64,000 bases of DNA from Larus michahellis. Taxonomy: Eukaryota > Chordata > Aves > Charadriiformes > Laridae. Location: assembly GCF_964199755.1 (NCBI RefSeq), contig NC_133899.1, positions 25,461,446 through 25,525,445 on the forward strand. Direction: 5' to 3'. Both the position numbers and the translations under genes were made by a program. The first letter of the stretch is position 1, and each line of letters starts with the position of its first letter. Below, piece after piece: positions 34,717 to 46,600 of the stretch. The notes beneath the pieces were generated by a model, which searched no databases, was not told the origin of the DNA, and was given only the letters and a program-made list of their open reading frames with translations.

Positions 34717-37700
34717 TGAGTAGCAAGAATAGGATTGGAAAGAAAAATGGTAATTTTTGTATGTTATGAGGTCTGAGTTGATTATTTTTCTGGGAGTTGA
34801 TTATTTTTCTTTCTCTGCTTGGCAGTTTGGAAATCTCCTGGGCTGTGCTTGATGCCGGTACCTGGGAGCACAAAACCAGCCCAAAGCAGATCTGTGCTGG
34901 GAGTGGGGTGGGTGGTTTAAGAGCTCCAGGCTCCTAAAGCCATGGGAAACCTGGCATCAACCGTCAGGTTACAGCGTCCCCAGGAGAGGGTCCCTCCAGC
35001 ACATGCGAGTAGTGTGGTGCCAGCCTGGGCACAGCTCCCCGGGCTGGAGCCCGGGGGCACCGGGGCGCAGCAAGCGATGCAACTCCCCCAGTTCAAAATC
35101 CACATCACAGAGCTGTTCTCCTGTCCCATACCAGACCCCGAGGATGAATTTTGGCAGAAGGGGTTTTGGCACATCTGGTAGCACTGTCATAGCAATACAC
35201 TGGGTGACATGATGCTAGCAAAGGGGACTACAACCTCCAGAAGAAATAAGGAAAATGGGGATATTTAAGGATGCTAAATCCTTGAGTTTGTCACCCTCCT
35301 GTCCCTCTCCCAGAGAGGAGGGGGAACACCGGCACTGGGGAGGGCTGCGTTGATGTAGAATATTTTTTGATCTTGGAAATCCAGCTTGTTCGAGACAAAC
35401 CACAGCAACACGGCAGAATTACTGGTTTAGCCCCGGGCGATCGACGGATTGACAAACCGGCCTTTTATGTCCGCAGCCCGTTTTGAAAGGAATATTAAAG
35501 CTGCGACATCCATAAAACACTGGGTTTGCAGCTGTGGAAGGAGTCAGAGCAGGAGCCATTCTGCTTTATTTCTTCCCAAGAGCTGCTCATAGAGGGAGAC
35601 TAAAAAAATGATGCTCCATCAACTCCATCTTCCCATGGACAGAGGAAAGCTGCCCCAACCCAGCCTGCACTTTTTTGGGGAAAAAACCCGGATGGATCCT
35701 GGTTTGGCTTCCCAGGGAGTTCCTACAGCCCCGTCAGAAATGTGGTGTGCAGCAAAGACACCAAGTCTGCTCTAATAAAGAGTATTTCTAAGAGCAGGAG
35801 GGTTGATGGGGGCTAAGGAAACAGCATCCTGCATCCCAGGTGGATGAGGGATAATGGTGGGGCTAAGCAAGCTGATGTTAAGGAGGGTAGATAATTGTTA
35901 TTGCCTGCCCAGGCGGTCGCGGAGGGGGATGTGTGTGTGTGCGCCAGGATTTCAGAGATTTCCCTGTGTTGTATCTTACTCCCCCGTCGCAGCCATCTCT
36001 CACTGCTCGTGCCCGTAAGGGGCTGTAGGTACGTTAAGCCTACCAGGAGTCCATTCTCCTCGCTGTGCAAAATATATCGAATTATGCCGCGCCTGCCTCC
36101 AGTGAAGATAACCGGGATGCAGCTTTCCCCAAGCATCCTTGCGGGCATGGAAAGAGACTGTCATTAAGTCTCGTAATCACTCCCTGCCGCCTGCCTAAAT
36201 TCATTTCACCTATGGAAATCTAATTATAGGAAGTGTCTCTTTCAGTCATTAGCGGCTGCAGGGGCCCGTCGTACAGGGTAAACTCCGTCTGCCGTCTCGG
36301 GGAAAAGAAAATGCCTCTGGTGGGTTTCCCTGCTGCCATCGCAGACGTGCCCATTAGAGAGAAGTTTATTGCCTTCTTCTTTCCCTCACTTCCTAAACCC
36401 TCCCTCCTGAAAAGCCCCAGCCCCGTGCGGTGAATCCTGATGGGCCTTTGGCAGCCTGGACCGGCACATCGAGCATCCCCTTGCCGATGGGGAGGATTCG
36501 TGCCCTAAAAAGGCCCTTTGGATCCAAAAAGCCATAGCTCTTGATATAGGCATAAGTCAAAGCTAAAGTTTTTCAGTGAAACTCCTTGCACTTCGGCAGG
36601 AAAGGGAGATGGAGGATGGGGAGGGGATAGTTGCGGAGAAAATCAGGGCACGCTGCTCGCAAGGGAGCAGAAGTTGGCAGCCGAGCCATCTCGGGAGCCC
36701 TGACAGAGGCTGTGACTATTTCTACATGCAAACAAACAGCTACTCTATGCAGAGGTAAAAAAAAAATTAAAAAAAAATCATCCCTTTATAGCAGAGCATC
36801 TGCCTGAGGATGACATTTATAGAGAGAAATGGCAAAGGGAATTTCAGGTGGTCCATGACAGCCCTTATTGAAAAGATCCATTACCACTTCTCTGCACATC
36901 TTTTCCCTATTATTCTGCATTTTAGCTCATCGGCTGTGCCGGTGGAGCCCGGCTCTTCCGCGGTGACTCTGGGAGCTGGGGGGCCTCCATTGCTTTTTGT
37001 AGCCTAAACTATGTTTGGGTGTTACAGGGGTCAAATCCTCCAGGGTTTCTTAATGCTGACTTTCAGTTCAGTTGAATTAATGTTTCTAACGACCTGTGAT
37101 GCCCAAGTCATACTCAGCAAAGATGCAGAATCACCTCCTGATATTTTCTGTTTCCGTGCAGTAAATTTGCCATCATTGAGTTTCCTATGCTACGTCTGTC
37201 CCCTCCTCCTGCCTCTGCATTTTTTTAGGCTGTTGGATAACTAGGAAGGAGATAAAAGCAGATTTATCTGTTGAGAGTGGAAACACAAATAAAAAATGCC
37301 GACTGAGCCATGGGGAGAGTTAAAGCAGAGCCGACAGCTCGCTCCCCTCATCTCCCAGGAACGTATTAAACTTTAACAAGTAAATGAAACTAAGTTTGTG
37401 AAATGGAGTTAAAATTGCATAAGGAACATTTTCTTGCTCTGTGTTTGCTGTGATCTCTGCTCATCTGAAAACCCATGGGGGGTGCGGGTGTCTCGGCGGT
37501 CCTCGGGCACATGCCAGCCCTGCGCTGGTGCCCGGTCCCCGGGATGAAACCTGGATTAAACACTGAAGTCCTGGATGGGAACCTGGACAGCTTTGCTACA
37601 GCCCTGGAATCTCAGTTCAGAGAGATTTTTGGTTTGAGAAAGAGCATCCTCCATCAGTCGCCTGCCCCCTGTGCTGCCCCAAGAAAAGGTGGTGTGAGTT

Positions 37701-37827
37701 GAAGCTTGTTTTGGAAAATTGCACAGTTTTTTTTTTTTTTTTTTCTTGAGTGCAGACACAGACACCTCACCTGAGAAAAATACACTCAAAGCATGTTCTC
37801 ACCACAGCTCTGCTGGGAGGAATTTTT
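34717..37827. other. Intergenic interval, no gene seen
   Basis: About 3.1 kb. A T16-17 run lies just before the next CR1 (about 37728-37744) and a short A-run at 36757-36778. A 79-codon open stretch at 34942-35181 starts with an ATG but has no recognisable homology. No gene recognised. Confidence 0.5.
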
Positions 37828-38034
37828 GTGAGGGTGGTGAGCCCCTGGCCCAGGTTGCCCCGAGAAGCTGTGGCTGCCCCATCTCCGGAAGTGTTCAAGG
37901 CCAGGCTGGAGCTGGACGAGGGAGCAACCTGGTCTGGTGGGAGGTGTCCTTGCCCAGGGCAGGCGGTGGGACTGGGTGGTCTTTAAGGTTCCTTCCAACC
38001 CAAACCATTCCACGATTCTATGATTCTATGATTT
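37828..38034 (+). mobile_element. CR1 LINE 3'-end fragment, plus orientation
   Basis: GAGGGTGGTGAGCCCCTGGC through ACCTGGTCTGGTGGGAGGTG to a terminus with repeated GATTCTATGATTCTATGATT, the diagnostic CR1 microsatellite-like end. 5'-truncated. Confidence 0.95.
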
Positions 38035-40948
38035 CTGCCGTATGTGGGCTCCACCTTTTCTCTTTCCCTTTCTTCCAGTAGTTTTTCTCTCTCTCAAGCT
38101 TCGAGACACTGGAGCTTCCCCAATATCATTATCTCCTGAGGTCCAAATATTTTGGTGGAGCTTTATGAAGCGGAGGCAGAGGTGGGAGCTGCCCGTGTGG
38201 CAGGAGCAGGGGGGACCCTGGTTCCTGGGGGGGGCAGCAATGCCCATTGGGGACACCGAACCGCTTACCTCTGCATTTAATATCTCACCCCCATTAACAC
38301 AACCCTGTCCCTGCAGGTCTTTTGGCAGGGATTATAAGGTGATAATTAGCTCAAAATGCTTCTGCCAGGGTTTTAACAGCTCTGACACATTTCTCTCTAT
38401 CCTGCCATAAATAGCCGAAATGGGAAACACGTTTGGGCTGGCAGCGCAGCTCTGTCGGTGACGTTGGTGACAAGGGCAATGAGCCCACTGTGCCTACACA
38501 AGGTGTCTCCTGCAGCCAGGGCGAAATGGGCATCTCCTTAGATTTCAGGTCACAATTGGGTCTTTTTCTAAGGGTTTTGGGCCTTTTTTTGAAGGGTTTT
38601 TGAATTAGTTTGATCCTGCAGACATGGAAAGGGGGTTCTTGGAGGAGGCAGGAGATGTGGTGGACGTCAACAGACCTACTGAAGAGCTTATGCTGCTCAG
38701 CATGGTGGGAGAAGGCAGTCTGGAAATCCCCTAGAAGGTACTCACCATCTGTTTTGCAGCCATTTCTTGGTTTGGCTGAAGATTTTGGGCAAAAGCCTTT
38801 CTGGAAAGAGCGAGTGCAGCTGAGCGGGTGCCGTTCCCAGTCCGCAGCCTGACCTGCACCCATCGGTGGATGGAGTTTGGCCCCTTGAGCTGCTCAGAAA
38901 AGCCACAAATGCTTTGGTAAATAAATCAGGACTAGCTATAAGGATGCATCCACCTGGGTCAAGCTATCTATTGGGCTGGGATTTTTAAACACACCCCTTT
39001 GTAAGAGAAAAACGCGAGTTCCTACATGGTCACCACCACCCAAACATCCTTGTGGGTGCGTGGGGAAGGACGGAAACGTGGACACCTTTATTCCCACCAC
39101 TTCGCTATTTACTCTGAAGATAAATTTTTACAGTTTTTTTTTTTTTTTGTGAATGACCTGTGGTCCTGTTGATGTCCTCCCCTTCAGTCTTAATTTCCCA
39201 CCCTGTGTTTCCCATCCGTGCATCCCTGGGTCAGCCCAAGGGAAGGTGCAGCTGCAGGTGGTCGATCCGAGTGGCTCCGAGTCACCTCCGTGTGAGAGGC
39301 TTCTCCCCACTTGAGCTCCCCAAGCGCAAGCCCCTTCTTCCAAATATAAAAGCGGTTTGATGCTTTAATCCCGTTGTTGGCTGTAAATAACGCTTTCCCC
39401 CTGTGCAGAGCGCAGCTCGTTACTCCCACGGGTGCTTTGCAATTGCTGCTTGGTAGAAGAAAGGAGCCATGGTTTTAATTTTGGCTGATGCAGAGCAGAG
39501 AGCCTGGGCGTGCCCAGGGTTTTGGGAGAGGAGATGTGTCCTGGGGATGTTGCCCGTGGGATTTAGTGACCAAACCCTCCCCTTGGCATTGAGCCTGGCT
39601 GCAAATGGGGGATCGGAGAGATGGGTTGGGCTTCATCAATGATAAATAAAAAGCCATGAAGGATGGAGGTGGTGGCAAAGCGGACATGGAATCACTGGGT
39701 GAACTGATCACTGTGATGCTCCTGGGCATCTGACCCAGCTCACTCCTGCTCTAGAGGGGAGAACAGGATTTGTCTCTCAAGGACAGGGAAAACTGCAGAA
39801 ATCCATGTGTCCCTGGATTTCCCTGGTGCAGGGACGGTGCTTGGTGTTTTAGTGGTGCTTTTAGGGTAACCCAAGGACCCGCAACCAATGTGAAAATAAG
39901 TGGACCATAAAATAAATGCACAGTCTGAATGCACTGTTGCAACTCCATCAAATGCTCTGAACCCAAATCTGTCTGTCCTCTTTGTCAGCATTACTTTACG
40001 TGATTTTGTTTTCTATTTTTTTTTTCTTAACCTTAAAGCATAGGGGAAGATGAGGGTGAAGGGCCACTTGCTCAGGAGGTGAGGGAGAGCTGCCTGTGCG
40101 CTGTGTTACCAAGTGAGCTTTGGGGAGCAAGCGATGGCTCTGGGTGCCCCCGGCTGCGATTTTGCCATTTTGGCCTCATTTCTCAGAGGCGTGAAAGCCC
40201 CCGGAGGAAGATGCTATGTGAGAGGGAGGTTTGTTGTGCCATTTTTGGTCCTCCAACGGGGGCTGCATAGGGACCACGGTGCTCGGTGTTGAAGAAAAGG
40301 GTGGCTTCTGGGTGGCGAAGGCTTGGCTGTGTCTTTATGTCTCAGCCCTACTCAGATGTAACAAGGCTGCTCACTCTCAGATGCTGCTTTCCAACTCCTT
40401 GGCTTGTTAGGTTTTTTTTAATCACATGTATATTTATCTCCTTGGCTGAAATACAATATTAAAGAGATACTACGTTTCGCTCAGCAAGATGAAAATAGGT
40501 TTAATTAATGTAAATTAATTGAGATTCAAAGGGAATTCTGATAGGGCTGGGTCAGGGGGAGGCACTGGGCTGCTCTGGGGGATTTGCTCCCCTGCAAGGG
40601 ACTGGTAGGGCTGTGGTGGGTTCTACCTGGGCTGTTCCTGGGGTGAAAGTTGGTCCCTGCTTGGCCTGGGCAGGATGTGGTCAGCTCCATGGGTTCCTCT
40701 GGATGGTGCATCCGAGTTGCTGATTGGGGGGGTCTGGATTTTGGAGGTGAGGATGTCAGTAGATGGAGCTGTTTATTAATGTTTCCCAGTGATTTACAGT
40801 GCAGAAGGATGCTTCGGTGTTGTGTGGAGGCTGCAGGCGTTTACGGCCTTGGGGAAGGGTCCTGTCCCAGTTTCACCGTGCCGCATGGGACCGTTGGGAG
40901 CAGGAGGCAAAGGCTGCGCCTCACTGCCCGACTTCCCAGGAAAGCAGT
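38035..40948. other. Intergenic interval, no gene seen
   Basis: About 2.9 kb with a T run at 39133-39149 and mixed composition. No gene or repeat recognised. Confidence 0.5.
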
Positions 40949-41581
40949 TGTCCTGGTTTGAGCGACACAGGATTAATTTCTCTTTCAGTCATTTTACTTT
41001 CCAGTAAGGTCTCTTCTAATGCTTGGGGGAATTGTGCTTTTAGAATACTCTAGTGCCTGAATTTGTGAAGATATTTATTTTATAGCCATCTGTGGGATGT
41101 GGGTTTCAAGGTCTCAGTGTTTTTGAGTTTAGCCAGGTGCAGGGATGAGGAGGAGCGAGACCCGGGCACTTGACCCAAGCTGCCAACAGAATTATTTCAT
41201 ACCAAAACCAGCACATTCAATAGAAATTACAAAGTTTGCTGAGGAGTCCTCTCTCTCTCTCTCTCTCTCTCTCCCCCTTGATGTCTGTGATCCTGAGCAC
41301 TCGTGCCCCGGTGCCGGACGGAGCCCTGAGCCCTTCCCTTCCTCCCGAAGCCGCAGCGCTCGCAGTGTCCCACATTGGCTGTCCCCTGCTGGGTGTGCAC
41401 AGCGTCCTGTGATAGAATGGGCTGAGTATAGTCCTTGAGTATTTTATATTGGTATCGGGATCAATACTGGTTCTTTAGTGTTATTAATATTAATTATTTC
41501 ATCTTATTCTATTAAATCTGTTTCTATTTCACCCCCCATGTTTCCTTGTTTTTTCTGATTCCCCTCCCGGCATGGAGGGGG
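40949..41581 (+). mobile_element. LTR-like element, plus orientation, 3'-truncated
   Basis: Starts TGTCCTGGTTTGAGCGACAC and matches the reversed 14470-15160 copy through CCCACATTGGCTGTCCCCTG, CACAGCGTCCTGTGATAGAA, TTCTATTAAATCTG and TTTCCTTGTTTTTTCTGATT, then stops near CCCTCCCGGCATGGAGGGG, losing the last 60 or so bases. It carries a CT dinucleotide run (41250-41274) absent from the other copy. No coding capacity. Confidence 0.7.
41249..41276. repeat. CT dinucleotide microsatellite inside the LTR-like element
   Basis: About twelve uninterrupted CT units read directly, followed by CCCCC. It replaces an A/G-rich stretch in the sister copy, so it expanded after insertion. Confidence 0.85.
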
Positions 41582-43410
41582 ACCTTCCCCCTGGGGACAC
41601 CTGAGATGGACGTGGCACTTGGTGGTCCATGAGATGTGCCATAGGGACAGCCGTGGCATCAACCCTCCCCCAGGACCACAGTTAAAACCCAGCAGCTCTG
41701 TGCAGTACCCAGAGCTGAAAACCTGCAGTGGCAGGAGGCGGCATGAGGCGGTGGCTGTGCAGCATGATGGGATGAAGATGGAGTGAATTAAAGCCATCTC
41801 ACCCAGCATCTTGCTCTGGTGGCAGCTGGACAGGCACAAACAGTGGAAGTGAAGAAGAGCGTCCCCACCTCTGCTTCATCTGTAACTGGTCTCTGGGTTG
41901 GGGGCCTGTGTTCAAGGTCATCCTCGATCGTACAGACAAGGGACGCCACAAGGTTGGACACGTCCAACGGCAGCAGAACCTCATTCCTCACATTCTCCAG
42001 GTCTGTGCTCTCCTCTGTGCAGGCATCTGGGAAATTATCCCCGGCTGCCACAACACTAATTTTAATTTTAAAGAAATGAGCCATGAACTGTTGAAAATAA
42101 TAATTTTCAATATGAACACCTGAGAGGTTGCTGTGGATATCTGCCAATATATTAATTTTATCTTAAATTCCAATAGGCTGACAATCCACTTATTAGTAAC
42201 ATAGAGAAGAAATATGTTGAAGTATGAGTAAGGCAGCTAGGAAACAACAGAGGAAAACCCATTCTAGTAGGGATAGGAGGAGGTACCTCTCCTGTGCTCC
42301 TGCCTTCATTGAGGTCTTGTGCAGAGAACTCATTTCTTCTTTGAAAAAAGCAGAAAGTTGGGAAACCGGGAGAGGGAAATCTTAGATAATATAAAAAAAA
42401 AATGGGCAAAATCAGGAGGAAAAGCTCTTCTTTTACTTTTGCCTGATCAGATATATCATTTTATTATCTGCAGGCTAGCACATCACTTCATTTCTGCTTG
42501 TTTTTAAGTGCGTGAGTATTTTGCTTGGAATGTTAATGAACTTTGGCCCTGGCCGAGGAAACCTTAACAGTGTCTTGAATTTAAATATATAAAAAATGTT
42601 ACAGAAACCGCAGAACCTAAAGGTGACCTTGAGACTGCCAGTGCTGTGCTGGTAGCGAGGGGTGATACCACCACAGAGAGACCTTTGTGTGATGCTATAA
42701 AGTTGCCTTTAGACTCTGAAGAAGTATAATTTGTGTTAATAATTTTATATTAAGTAATTATTTACATACCTGCTTGATGTTACAATCTAATATAATGTTA
42801 TATGGGTTAGCTATGTCTGTGGCTGGGTTGCTCCGCGGTGGGTTGGAGGCAGAGGGCTCTCTGGCCTAATGTGCTATTGGTGGTGGGACCTGATCTTGTG
42901 CTTGCTCTGCAGCCAGAAAGGACAATGGCACCTTAAGGCAAAGGAGCTTTCCCACTTTAGAGGCATGTTTGTATTGTTTTGGGATTGTCTTTTCCAGCCA
43001 AAGCATTGGAGAGCCTTTTAGAGCCATAGGGTTTGCTTTTGCTGGAAAGTGCTGTGACTGTGGCACGGGGGAGAGACGTGGGTGCTGCAGAATACACGTG
43101 AAGGCACCGAATTAATTTTCTTAGAAACGGCAATTTTTGCCATTTTGCCTGTGTCATGCTGGCTGTCATGCAGATGGTTGTGGTAACGAGGCTCCATCTG
43201 CAAAGGCTGTGCTGGTGTGTGTGTGTGTGCATGCACGAGTCTCTTTTTGTGCGCCGCCGGGCATGGCTGGACACAGAAACGATGTCTTATTTCCATCACT
43301 TGAATATTCAAAAACCCGATGGAAAATGCTGATGTGGTTTTGCTGCATAACATCAGTGCAAGTCTCATTCCAATGGCCGTGTGGACAGGCTGGTCCCCAA
43401 AGAGATTGCT
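41582..43410. other. Intergenic interval with one exon-like open segment
   Basis: About 1.8 kb. A 219-bp open segment on the minus strand (41869-42087) is flanked by AG and GT in phase and is discussed among the findings. The stretch 42380-42800 is AT-rich. Nothing else recognised. Confidence 0.45.
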
Positions 43411-43632
43411 CGGGAAGAAATTCTTGGCTGTGAGGGTGGTGAGCCCCTGGCCCAGGTTGCCCAGAGAAGCTGTGGCTGCCCCATCCCTGGAGGTGTTCAA
43501 GGCCAGGCTGGACGGGGCTTGGGGCAACCTGGTCTGGTGGGAGGTGTCCCTGCCCAGGGCAGGGGCTTGGAACTGGGTGATCTTTAAGGTTCCTTCCAAC
43601 CCAAACCACTCTGTGATTCTATGATTCTATGG
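43411..43632 (+). mobile_element. CR1 LINE 3'-end fragment, plus orientation
   Basis: GGAAGAAATTCTTGGCTGTG through ACCTGGTCTGGTGGGAGGTG to TGTGATTCTATGATTCTATG. Close to the 59685-60158 copy over its whole length, suggesting recent origin. Confidence 0.95.
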
Positions 43633-46600
43633 TAAATACGTGGCTGATGTGCAGCGCACATTGCAGGACAAAGTCTTGGGAAATGCTAGATGATATGTGT
43701 CCTGCTGTGTTCAGCAGGTTATGGACCAAGTATTAAAATTTCAGCAAACCAGGTAATTATTTTGTATGGGATCCCTCCTATGATGGGCACCGGGTGCCAA
43801 CACGGGGTCCCCACCCCTGTACCCTCAGTGTTTTTGCCGAGCTGTGTTGGAGAAGTTGGGAGCAGAGGGCTGGTCATTGCAAGGGTTTTTTTTGGACGTT
43901 CCTCCGAGCTGAGAGGGTCCCTCCACAGCATCTCCCACCCCCCTGTCTTTGCCCAGCAGGTGTGGACCCCCTGCTCCATCAGGTACGGAGTGGTTGGGGT
44001 CATCTTCTCGCCCTGTGAGCAGGGATGGAGAGAGGGGCTGCTGAGATGTGTGTTTCCATGGAGCAGCTGAACTGGAGATGAATATTCCCCTGAGCACTGA
44101 TAAAATGCTGGGGTTGCTGTAGCAACATGTTTGGAGGTAAAAAAAAAAAAAAAAAGAAACCAAAAAACAAGGTGGAGAGGACATTTTTAGGAGGGGAGAG
44201 TTGCCCAGGTGCCCAAGATGGCCTGGGGGGTGCTCAGCATGGGGGTCGCAGCAAATTGCCCGGGACAGCAAGGAGTGGTGTGGCACGGGGCTTTGGAGTA
44301 TACCTGAGCATACCGGTCCCCATGTCCATCAAAGAAAATGACTTTTCCATCCCATTTCCTGAAAGCTGAATAACAAGAGCACGGTTTTGATCTGCATGCT
44401 GCTAATTTGTTGCAAAGCAGGAGGTAAATTTGCTCTCTGACTCAGCGCTTATGTCTGATTTAGCGAATTATCCAGACCCGCGGAACAGCCCCGGGGGCTG
44501 CAACTCCGATGCCTATTTTGGTACCTTGCTAAAACCATTCCCATGGCCACCGTGTTTGGGAGATCTCAGACATACGGACGTAGGTTCATCCACACAGAGC
44601 TTTTGTTGATGAAATATTTCACTTCTGCTTTCTGTTTTTCTTTTAATTTATCAATGTTGTGAACAGAACCTAACAGTGATTTGTCAACGGTGATGTTTGC
44701 GGGAGTTCTCTCCCTTGATGGTGCTCAGCACCATCGGTAGGAACTGGAGCAGTTCTGGGCGTCCTTTCTTCAGTTTTTCCCAAACTGAACAACCGTGAAG
44801 CGATCCAAGGAAATCCCTTTCCCAGAGCTGGAAAAGCAAAGCTGGTTGCTGGCATCTTTAGCCTGACAGGCAGGTTTGATGGCGAATGCTGCGGGGTTTT
44901 TTCACTTCCAGTCCCAGGAGCCCAGTCCTAAATTCCCTGCTCATTTATCTGCTTTTTTCCTAATTCCTCCTGAACGCTTCCCTCTTAGAGCACGTAACGG
45001 CAGTTAAGAAATAACTCATACTGGAGGGTTTTTTGCTCCCAGCTGGATAATGTTGCGTAACTCATGTGATCCCAAGCAGGGCTGGAGCCTGTTTTTCAGA
45101 GTTGGATGAGCTTTTTGGGAAGGTGCTGACCTCTCCCGTTGCTTGAGACGTGCTGTTTGGGGATGCTGCGGGGTGGTAGGGATGGGTGGGGGCCGCTGGG
45201 GCTGGGATTCCATAGCAAAGGGGCTGGAGGTGCCATGCCGGGCTCATTGGGGCATCCCCATGGAAGGGCTCCCCTCCAGTGCCCCATGGAGACTCAATCC
45301 TCCCCCTGTGCCCTTGGCTTTTACAGGCCGTTTTTCTATTCCTCCTCATACAGCGGTGGTGATACATAAAATACACATAAAATACAGATTCCGCCTCCGT
45401 GCAGCAAGCTTTTCTTCTTCTCTAACTGTTCAGTATCTCATAACAACACGCTATTGAAGTTGTTTTGCCTTTGTGTTTTTGCTTTGTGGAATAGCCTTAC
45501 GCTTTGCATGATATATATCTTAATAGCACCTTGGATAAAGCAGAATGCTGCTAATTCCATATTATGGGATTATTATGAACTCATATGAATTAATGATGCT
45601 TATAAATATAGTCCCATTGAAATCTTTGACACTGCATATTAACCTGGTAGCTGAGCCATAAAATGCAATGCATATTAAAAATCAGTAGTCTGCACTTCCA
45701 GTGCTTTCAAAATAGCCAGTCTTCGTGTGATGGATTTGGTGCAAAAGGCTTCTGAAAATCCTAGCAGAAAGTATGAGCACTTTTATGATGAGGGCAGTGC
45801 ATTCATATGGGAAGGCTGTCAGTGGGCTCAGAGGTTTGGGTAGATATTAAAATACGTAGAGCCCTTTTTATCAGAATTTAGCTCCCTGTCCAGTTCAGCC
45901 AATATTTGGCCCATTGGGAAGATCCCAAAGGGTTTAGGGGCACTGGCGGTGTTTGAGCCTGGGTGTGGAAGGGATCTCTGCAGAATAAACCTTGGCAAGA
46001 GATGCCTCCCCTGGTTGCACCATTTTGCTGCAAGTCCATGAAACCAGCCCGTTCAACCGTACCGCCTGGTTTTGCAGTATGCTGAGACACCTTGAATTTT
46101 AGGGCAGGTTGGTTTTTTTGGTGTTCTTGTTTTAAAAAGTCTCCGTTGACAGGTGCCACTCATTCCCTGCTTCTTTCCTCCCGTAATGAGACCCGTTTCC
46201 AGACCTGGCTGCCCTCGCAGCCCAGCTGAAGCCCACGTTTATACGCTCCGCTCACCGTGCAAGCACCAAAAGCTGCCATTTATGTGCCCACCAGTTAATT
46301 AAGATTTGTACGTGCTGTTTCAGTAATACTTTTGAACATCACTGAAGGGATTGGACGCTTTCAGTGTGCGATGCCACATAACCCGATGACTTAACGACAT
46401 GGGCTGGCTGCCAGCGAAAAGCATCTGTGTCAGGATTCAGGTACCACAAGGATACCGTTGCCTTTGGCTTGAGCTGGGCACCTTGCTTTGCAGAAAAGGT
46501 GAGCTGGGGGAGTCTCGTCTCCCATTGCAGGCCTTCCTTTGACCTGTCACCTCTTGGACTGCAGCGATTTGGAGGAAAGATGCTTTGGGAATACAAAATC

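Noticed and set aside
20026-41634. Shared TGGCACTTGGTGGT next to two LTR-like copies (about 20026 and 41612), considered as a primer-binding site or common flank
   Set aside because: In one case it precedes and in the other it follows the element, and a 14-base match between two places in 64 kb is expected by chance.
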